This document shows, in pieces, positions 58,743 to 64,000 of a stretch of DNA of 64,000 nucleotides (position 1 is its first letter; each line of letters starts with the position of its first letter). A program made the translations under genes and the position numbers. The DNA lies in NCBI GenBank assembly GCA_003326205.1, contig LWTK01000054.1, positions 957-64,956 of the forward strand, in the 5' to 3' direction. The notes below the pieces were generated by a model. The model had not been told where the DNA came from and made no database searches. It saw only the letters and a list, made by a program, of their open reading frames with translations. The stretch is from Nostoc sp. ATCC 43529 (GTDB taxonomy: Bacteria; Cyanobacteriota; Cyanobacteriia; Cyanobacteriales; Nostocaceae).

Positions 58743-58763
58743 TAATTCAGGAGGAATCTCGCA

Positions 58764-60437
58764 ATGGTAGTCCGCAGCACGGCGGCACCCCCAACCCCGT
58801 GGTCAAGGAATTTAGCCGAACCTGACATCCATGAAACTGCCTTTGTACATAAATTTTCCAACTTGATTGGAGATGTACGCATAGGTGCAAATGTAATCGT
58901 TGCTCCGGGGACTACGATTAGAGCGGATGAAGGCACACCTTTTTATCTTGGTGAAAACACTAATGTCCAAGATGGCGTTGTAATTCATGGGTTGGAGCAA
59001 GGCCGAGTAGTTGGCGATGACCAAGACAAGTACTCGGTGTGGATAGGCAAAAATGCTTGCATTACCCACATGGCTTTAATTCATGGGCCAGCTTATGTTG
59101 GAGACAATTCCTTCATTGGCTTTCGCTCCACAGTGTTTAATGCCAGAGTAGGTGCAGGTTGCATCGTGATGATGCACGCTTTGATTCAAGACGTAGAGAT
59201 TCCGGCGGGTAAGTATATACCTTCAGGAGCAATAATTACCACCCAGCAGCAAGCTGACCGCTTGCCAGACGTGCAAGATCGGGATAAAGAATTCGCTCAT
59301 CATGTGGTTGGGATTAATCAGGCACTACGAGCTGGTTATCTCTGTGCTGAGGATATAAAATGTATTGCGCCGATTCGGGATGAAATTGGTAAATCTTATA
59401 CAGGTAATGGTATTACTGTTTTAGAGTTGGAAAGGAGTAGTGAAGTGGCAAGTAATAGCTTGGGTGCCCAAACAATAGAGCAGTTGCGCTATTTATTACA
59501 GCAAGGATATAAGATTGGCACGGAGCATGTAGACCAAAGACGGTTCCGCACGGGTTCTTGGACTAGCTGTCAACCAATCGAACCGAAATCTTTAGGTGAA
59601 GCGATCGCTTCATTGGAAAGCTGTCTGAGAGACCACACAGGCGAATATGTGCGGCTGTTTGGCATCGACAAAGGTAGACGCCGGGTATTAGAAACCATCA
59701 TCCAACGTCCTGATGGTGAAGCCAAACCAGCTACTACGTTTAAAGCTCCTGCTAGTTCTAGCAATGGCAGCTACAACAGCAATTATAATAGCAATGGCAA
59801 CGGCTCTGGCAGCGGCAAAATTAGCAATGAAACCGCAGAGCAAATCCGGCAACTTTTGGCTGGTGGTTATAAAATCGGTACCGAACACGTCGATGAGCGC
59901 CGCTTCCGCACTGGTTCCTGGAGTAGCTGCAAGCCAATTGAAGCAACTTCGGCAAATGCAGTGATTTCCGCTGTGGAAGAGTGTATAGACAACCACCAAG
60001 GCGAATATGTGCGTTTAATTGGTATTGATACCAAAGCCAAGCGGCGCGTGCTAGAAAGTATCATTCAACGTCCAAATGGTCAAGTAGCTTCCTCTAGTAG
60101 TGCTAGTAGTGGTAGTCAGAAATCATCATTTACTAGCAGCAGTGGGTCTTCATCAACGGCAACAGCTACCAGTACTCGTTTAAATTCTGAAGTAGTAGAC
60201 CAGCTAAGACAATTGTTGGCTGGAGGATATAAAATTAGCGTCGAACACGTAGACCAAAGACGTTTCCGTACAGGTTCTTGGACTAGTACGGGTCAAATTC
60301 AAGCCTCCTCAGAAAGAGAAGCGATCGCAGCTGTAGAAGGAATCCTTGGCGAATACCAAGGAGAATATGTACGCTTAATTGGCATTGACCCTAAAGCCAA
60401 GCGTCGAGTATTAGAAACGATAATTCAACGTCCGTAG
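58764..60437 (+). CDS. ccmM: Carboxysome assembly protein CcmM: gamma-carbonic anhydrase plus three Rubisco-small-subunit-like modules, 557 aa
   Basis: Residues 1-210 form a gamma-carbonic anhydrase with metal ligands His75, His102 and His107 ([10 protein letters not shown]) and Cys194/Cys200 (YLCAEDIKC), the disulfide known to be needed for activity. Three SSU-like modules follow at about 235-320, 355-440 and 470-557, each with a GYKI[14 protein letters not shown] core and joined by Ser/Gly/Asn linkers. The modules gather Rubisco into the carboxysome core. The first two carry a Cys pair ([11 protein letters not shown] and [11 protein letters not shown]) and the third carries none. AGGAGGAATCTCGCA precedes ATG 58764. 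An internal start for the short form is at 59445. Confidence 0.96.
   Translation: MVVRSTAAPPTPWSRNLAEPDIHETAFVHKFSNLIGDVRIGANVIVAPGTTIRADEGTPFYLGENTNVQDGVVIHGLEQGRVVGDDQDKYSVWIGKNACITHMALIHGPAYVGDNSFIGFRSTVFNARVGAGCIVMMHALIQDVEIPAGKYIPSGAIITTQQQADRLPDVQDRDKEFAHHVVGINQALRAGYLCAEDIKCIAPIRDEIGKSYTGNGITVLELERSSEVASNSLGAQTIEQLRYLLQQGYKIGTEHVDQRRFRTGSWTSCQPIEPKSLGEAIASLESCLRDHTGEYVRLFGIDKGRRRVLETIIQRPDGEAKPATTFKAPASSSNGSYNSNYNSNGNGSGSGKISNETAEQIRQLLAGGYKIGTEHVDERRFRTGSWSSCKPIEATSANAVISAVEECIDNHQGEYVRLIGIDTKAKRRVLESIIQRPNGQVASSSSASSGSQKSSFTSSSGSSSTATATSTRLNSEVVDQLRQLLAGGYKISVEHVDQRRFRTGSWTSTGQIQASSEREAIAAVEGILGEYQGEYVRLIGIDPKAKRRVLETIIQRP
59433..59447 (+). promoter_or_regulatory. ccmM: Internal ribosome site and GTG start for short CcmM
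   Basis: AGGAG (59433-59437) stands 7 bases before an in-frame GTG (59445-59447, codon 228), just after the carbonic-anhydrase domain and before the first SSU-like module. Translation from here gives a 330-residue three-module protein of about 36 kDa, matching the short M35-type form known in Synechococcus. Confidence 0.75.
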
Positions 60438-60438
60438 A

Positions 60439-60600
60439 AGTTAGGAGTTAGGAGTTAGGAGTTAGGAGTTAGGAGTTAGGAGTTAGGAGTTGGGAGTTGG
60501 GAGTTGAAAAATATTGTTAATTCATAACTCTAAACTTAAAATTTATGACTCCTCACTTTTAACTAACTCCTCACTCTTCACTCCTAACTCCTAACTCTCT
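60439..60600. repeat. GTTAGGA heptamers and complements between ccmM and ccmN
   Basis: About eight GTTAGGA/GTTGGGA units (60440-60504) and, after a gap, AACTCCT/CACTCCT complements (60548-60598). The two arms could pair into a long hairpin in the ccm mRNA. Confidence 0.8.
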
Positions 60601-60632
60601 AATTTCTTCTGGCTTCTGAGGTTAAAATTTCC

Positions 60633-61373
60633 ATGTCTGTGCCGCCACTGCGCCTCAGCAATAACTTTGATTCTTACATTAGTGGTGAGGTGACTGTTCA
60701 TCCAAGCGCGGTACTTGCACCTGGGGTAATACTCCAAGCAGCTGCAAACAGCAAGATCGTTATTGGCCCAGGGGTCTGTATTGGCATGGGGTCGATTCTC
60801 CAAGTCCATGAAGGAACCCTAGAGGTAGAAGCAGGCGCAAACCTGGGAGCCGGTTTTTTAATGGTTGGCAAGGGCAAAATTGGAGCAAATGCTTGCATTG
60901 GTTCGGCAACCACAGTTTTTAATTGTTCGGTTGAACCAGGGCAAGTAGTTCCACCTGGTTCAATTTTGGGAGACACCAGTCGCCAAATTAGTGAAACAAA
61001 ACAACTCAATCCGTCTCCAGAGAACCCAGCTTCTACGAGCAGCCAAGAAAGTAATAATGGTTTAGGGGAAGGTGAAGAGAAGGTAATTTCCTCAAACTTC
61101 TCAGCTTCGGCTTTTGTGGAGTTAAAAGGGCGATCGCTTTCTTTCTTTAAGTCTTCCACCACTGGTGAAAGCCAGTCTCCTCCACCGTCCAAGCCTGTTA
61201 ATGAGCCTGAACCTAATTTGGAACCAGCTGTCCCAGAACAACCCAATGAACCAGCCACAGAATCTCCCAATAGCTTCGGGACTCAAATTTATGGGCAAGG
61301 CAGCATAAACAGACTGTTGACCACATTGTTTCCCCATAGACAATCCTTGAGCAACCCAAACTCTGACGATTAG
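60633..61373 (+). CDS. ccmN: Carboxysome protein CcmN, 246 aa
   Basis: The N-terminal half is a left-handed beta-helix of hexapeptide repeats (GVILQAAANSKIVIGPGVCI, GANLGAGFLMVG) that binds CcmM. A long Ser/Pro/Glu-rich disordered linker follows. The C-terminal amphipathic encapsulation peptide (QGSINRLLTTLFPHRQSL) attaches to CcmK shell tiles. This bridge between core and shell is essential for carboxysome formation. Length is near the upper end for CcmN because of the linker. Start is ATG 60633. Confidence 0.93.
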   Translation: MSVPPLRLSNNFDSYISGEVTVHPSAVLAPGVILQAAANSKIVIGPGVCIGMGSILQVHEGTLEVEAGANLGAGFLMVGKGKIGANACIGSATTVFNCSVEPGQVVPPGSILGDTSRQISETKQLNPSPENPASTSSQESNNGLGEGEEKVISSNFSASAFVELKGRSLSFFKSSTTGESQSPPPSKPVNEPEPNLEPAVPEQPNEPATESPNSFGTQIYGQGSINRLLTTLFPHRQSLSNPNSDD

Positions 61374-61429
61374 TCCGAGTAAGTGTTAATTGTAAGTTGT
61401 CGGCTTTTTCCGTATCTTGGAAAATTCAC

Positions 61430-62224
61430 ATGGAAACATATAATCAACGGTCTATGAGTACTATGCGTTCATCGGGTCAGTTTGACGACCTCAAGGATAC
61501 TGCCTTGGGCTTAGTTTCTACCCTCAGCTTCCCGGCGATCGTTGGGACAGCAGATATGATGCTCAAATCTGCTGGAGTTCACCTCGTTGGCTACGAAAAG
61601 ATTGGTAGCGGTCATTGTACCGCCATCGTCCGGGGTGGGATTGCTGATGTGCGTCTTGCTGTAGAATCAGGTGTTCAAACTGCCGAACAATTCGGTCAGT
61701 TGGTTTCTAGCTTGGTGATTCCCCGACCTTATCCCAACTTAGATATAGTACTTCCCATCACAGCCCGTTTCACTAAATTGATGGAGGAAGGCAGTCATAG
61801 CCGTTTGAGCAATCAAGCAATTGGTTTGGTAGAAACACGAGGATTTCCAGCGATGGTGGGCGCGTGTGACGCCATGCTCAAAGCTGCTGATGTGCATTTG
61901 GCAGCTTATGAAAAAATTGGTGCGGGTTTGTGTACAGCGATTATTCGTGGTTCTGTAGCCAACGTTGCCGTAGCAGTGGAAGCAGGGATGTTTGAGGCAG
62001 AACGCATTGGAGAGTTAAATGCAGTGATGGTGATTCCTCGACCCCTAGACGAAATGGAACAAACCTTGCCATTAGCAAGCTGTTGGATAGAACAAAACCA
62101 ACCGTTAAACTTGCCAGTGAATATTAAAGAGAAAGAGCAAGTTGCCGAAATCGAAGTGTTAAGATTACCAGATTTAACTAAGCTGCCGACAAAAGTTGCA
62201 GAAGAAATATGGAATGATGAATGA
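61430..62224 (+). CDS. ccmO: Carboxysome shell protein CcmO (tandem BMC domains), 264 aa
   Basis: Two BMC domains lie in a row. Domain 1 is around residues 25-110 (LGLVSTLSFPAIVGTADMML, YEKIGSGHCTAIVRGG). Domain 2 is around 130-215 (IGLVETRGFPAMVGACDAML, YEKIGAGLCTAIIRGS). It forms pseudohexameric trimers in the shell. ATG 61430 (METYNQRS) is chosen over a TTG 33 bases upstream. It lies 56 bp after ccmN and is the last structural gene of the cluster. Confidence 0.93.
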   Translation: METYNQRSMSTMRSSGQFDDLKDTALGLVSTLSFPAIVGTADMMLKSAGVHLVGYEKIGSGHCTAIVRGGIADVRLAVESGVQTAEQFGQLVSSLVIPRPYPNLDIVLPITARFTKLMEEGSHSRLSNQAIGLVETRGFPAMVGACDAMLKAADVHLAAYEKIGAGLCTAIIRGSVANVAVAVEAGMFEAERIGELNAVMVIPRPLDEMEQTLPLASCWIEQNQPLNLPVNIKEKEQVAEIEVLRLPDLTKLPTKVAEEIWNDE

Positions 62225-62480
62225 TGAATTATGAATTGTGCAAACCCACATTCATTATTCAACATTCATCGTCAGCTAGAAGGCATCTTACGCTTTTCTT
62301 ATTGTTTTGATAATAGCTTCTCCAATCGATAAGTGAAATATTTTTCTTCTAATAGCGAGAATAGAGTTTTATCTATAATATTAAAACTCATGACTTTCTA
62401 TAACCATCGCTATATCATTGGCAGCTATTCAGTAATAATAGATATATATCTATGAATCGCTATTTACAGGAGAACTACCC
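62225..62480. other. Spacer between ccmO and the LysR gene
   Basis: 256 bp. ATGATGAATTATGAATTGTG and ATTCATTATTCAACATTCATC-type repeats immediately follow ccmO and are partly complementary, so they may terminate the ccm transcript. AT-rich promoter-like sequence then precedes the regulator. Confidence 0.5.
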
Positions 62481-63422
62481 TTGAATCAAGCGACGCTGCA
62501 CCAGTTAAAAGTCTTCGAGGCAGCGGCACGGCACAGTAGCTTTACTCGTGCTGCTGAAGAATTATTTCTCACCCAACCTACCGTTTCCATGCAGATTAAG
62601 CAACTGACAAAATCGGTAGGGTTGCCATTATTTGAGCAGGTGGGAAAGCGGCTGTATTTGACGGAGGCAGGAAGGGAATTATTTGCTACTTGTCGGCAAA
62701 TTTTTGATAATATAGCCCAGTTTGAAATGAAGGTGGCAGATTTAAAAGGGCTAAAACAAGGACAACTCAAGTTGGCAGTGATTACAACGGCAAAATATTT
62801 TATCCCACGTTTGTTAGGAAAGTTTTGCGAACTTTATCCAGGTATTGATATCTCGTTACAAGTCACAAATCACGAACAAATTTTAGAACGGATGTCTCAG
62901 AATCTGGATGACTTATATATTATGAGTCAAATCCCAGAGAATATGGATATAACTTGCCAACCATTTTTAGAAAACCCTTTAATAGTCTTTGCACCAATTA
63001 ATCATCCTTTATCCCAAGAGAAAAATATTCCGATACATCGACTAGCTGAAGAACCTTTTATTATGCGGGAACCAGGTTCAGGAACCCGTCGTGCTGTGCA
63101 AAGCTTATTTGATGAACAAGGGGTGAAGGTAAAAGTTAAGTTGGAATTAGGAAGTAACGAAGCAATTAAACAAGCGATCGTTGGTGGTTTAGGAATTTCT
63201 GTTTTATCTCGTCATACTTTACTGTTGGACGCCTCACAGTTCAGCATTTTAGATGTCCAACACTTTCCAATCCACCGAAATTGGTATATGGTTTACCCAT
63301 CTGGTAAACAACTATCTATCGTCGCTCGTGCCTATTATGATTATTTACTAGCTGCGGCGAAAGATATCGTAGAGCAAAACGCTACTTATATCTACAGTGC
63401 AGCTCAAGCGAGTCACAGATAA
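62481..63422 (+). CDS. cmpR: LysR-type regulator of carbon uptake, CmpR-like, 313 aa
   Basis: The winged helix-turn-helix occupies residues 1-60 (LHQLKVFEAAARHSSFTRAA, LTQPTVSMQIKQL). The substrate-binding co-inducer domain spans about 90-300 (LAVITTAKYFIPRLLGKFCE, MREPGSGTRRAVQ, GGLGISVLSRH). It belongs to the CbbR/RbcR/CmpR group. A CmpR gene beyond ccmO is the arrangement I recall for Anabaena PCC 7120, hence the symbol; RbcR is the main alternative. Translation starts at TTG 62481, with AGGAG (62468-62472) 8 bases before, and no suitable ATG. A likely target, cmpABCD, is in this window. Confidence 0.75.
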   Translation: MNQATLHQLKVFEAAARHSSFTRAAEELFLTQPTVSMQIKQLTKSVGLPLFEQVGKRLYLTEAGRELFATCRQIFDNIAQFEMKVADLKGLKQGQLKLAVITTAKYFIPRLLGKFCELYPGIDISLQVTNHEQILERMSQNLDDLYIMSQIPENMDITCQPFLENPLIVFAPINHPLSQEKNIPIHRLAEEPFIMREPGSGTRRAVQSLFDEQGVKVKVKLELGSNEAIKQAIVGGLGISVLSRHTLLLDASQFSILDVQHFPIHRNWYMVYPSGKQLSIVARAYYDYLLAAAKDIVEQNATYIYSAAQASHR

Positions 63423-63655
63423 ATATTTATTGGGCATGGGGCATAGGGCATGGGGCATAGCAAGAGGACAAGGGAAAAGCATTTGATGTAAATTCTCCCC
63501 ATTTCTCCATCTCCCCAGTCCCCAGTCATTATGCCCCACCCCCCACTCCCCATTAACAGATTTTTGATTTTCAATTTCTCAAAGGGGTTGACGCTAAGAC
63601 CAGGAAACATTAACAATTAACCAGCACAACCATTAAAAATGGGGGAAAACTCGCG
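63423..63655. repeat. Short repeats after the regulator gene
   Basis: GGGCATGGGGCATAGGGCAT-type and CTCCCCA/CCCCAGTCC-type tracts (about 63430-63555), complementary in part. The last 60 bp hold the start signals of the next gene. Confidence 0.6.
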
Positions 63656-64000
63656 GTGGTTAACCCGGAAATACAGTCTTGGCGCAAAACAGTAGAAAGC
63701 GAGATTGTAGCTGTCACAGTCTACGCTGATAGAGCATTGGTTACACGGCGAGGTGTAGTTTCTTTAACAGGAATCGAACGGGAGTTATTAATTACCCCAG
63801 TGCCAGTGACTCTAGAAACTGAGTCTGTGAGGGTTAGCGGTACGGGTACGGTGGGAGTGCGGTTGTTGGGAGTGAGTAGCGATCGCATTTACACAACTGA
63901 ACCAGTGGTAGAACGTGTAGCCCATTTAACCAGGCAAATCCAGCAATTAGAAGCAGAAAAACGCCATTTGCAAGCCCAAATCGATGCTTTGGCATTGCAA
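63656..64000 (+). CDS. MuiA / DUF4139 (DUF4140 N-terminal) family protein, 3' part outside window
   Basis: 115 codons are visible. The start is GTG 63656 (VVNPEIQSW), with GGGGGA about 9 bases upstream. The N-terminal pattern VTVYADRALVTRRGVVSLTG, then VRVSGTGTVGVRLLGVSS, is that of DUF4140 in mucoidy-inhibitor-A-type proteins. A coiled coil begins near the edge (RQIQQLEAEKRHLQAQIDAL). The function of the family is not well defined. Confidence 0.75.
   Translation, partial: MVNPEIQSWRKTVESEIVAVTVYADRALVTRRGVVSLTGIERELLITPVPVTLETESVRVSGTGTVGVRLLGVSSDRIYTTEPVVERVAHLTRQIQQLEAEKRHLQAQIDALALQ

Noticed and set aside
59570-60064. Antisense frames over ccmM
   Set aside because: They are shadows of the repeated SSU-like modules, with no start signals.
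60698-61270. 190-codon antisense frame over ccmN
   Set aside because: ccmN has the hexapeptide and encapsulation-peptide signatures; the antisense frame is Ser/Gly/Pro filler.

Overview
The window is a piece of chromosome from a filamentous, Nostoc/Anabaena-type cyanobacterium (order Nostocales). The evidence is direct. Photosystem II genes (psbK, psbM), beta-carboxysome genes, phosphoribulokinase, a PetH with a phycobilisome-linker domain and cyanobacterial NDH-1 CO2-uptake genes are all present. The HIP1 octamer GCGATCGC is very frequent. Intergenic spaces carry the heptanucleotide tandem repeats (AATGACC, AACTCAT, GTTAGGA types) and perfect palindromes typical of Nostoc genomes. No tRNA, rRNA, CRISPR array or intact transposase was seen.

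Layout. 0-7 kb is accessory: a truncated TPR protein, an array of 21-bp repeats, an orphan antitoxin-like gene, two nuclease-fold proteins, a HicB-HicA pair, a pair of MITE-like repeats and a fused amino-acid ABC transporter. 7-10.5 kb has lipB, the hibernation factor lrtA, a PrxQ peroxiredoxin and an acyltransferase-like membrane protein. 10.7-20.6 kb, all on the minus strand, holds a bicarbonate transporter of the CmpABCD (BCT1) type. Its four genes are split by a flavodiiron flv4-orf-flv2 cassette, so the order is cmpA-cmpB-flv4-orf-flv2-cmpC-cmpD. 21.7-32.8 kb is housekeeping and photosynthesis: argJ, gatB, a tandem Usp, psbM, a 2Fe-2S ferredoxin, psbK, tgt, cobS, a PPC-domain protein, comF and a GNAT. 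33-37 kb has a GHL10-type glycosidase, a DUF4142 lipoprotein, an epoxide-hydrolase-like enzyme and a secreted pentapeptide-repeat protein.

At 37.9-38.7 kb there is a broken gene. It joins the N-terminus of a geosmin/germacradienol-type terpene synthase to the middle of a family 2B (cyclic-nucleotide-domain) encapsulin, and looks like the deletion scar of a geosmin operon. 39-46 kb carries metK, prk, a 1.6-kb empty leader, petH and hom. 46.1-52.2 kb is an accessory island bounded by two paralogous Uma2/DUF820-type genes. It contains two Ser/Thr kinases, one with a long Ala/Glu/Lys low-complexity tail, small unknown proteins and a second 21-bp repeat array.

52.2-63.4 kb is an inorganic-carbon locus. 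ndhF4-ndhD4-cupB run left and ccmK2-ccmK1-ccmL-ccmM-ccmN-ccmO run right from a shared 660-bp region, followed by a CmpR-type LysR regulator. The window ends inside a MuiA/DUF4139-type gene.

Together, much of the window serves one physiology. Bicarbonate import (Cmp), CO2 hydration at the thylakoid (NDH-1/CupB), the carboxysome (Ccm), ribulose-bisphosphate supply (Prk) and an electron valve for low CO2 (Flv2/Flv4) are encoded within about 53 kb, together with a likely regulator of the transporter. Assignments rest on translated sequence motifs and gene order recognised by eye; no database search was run.
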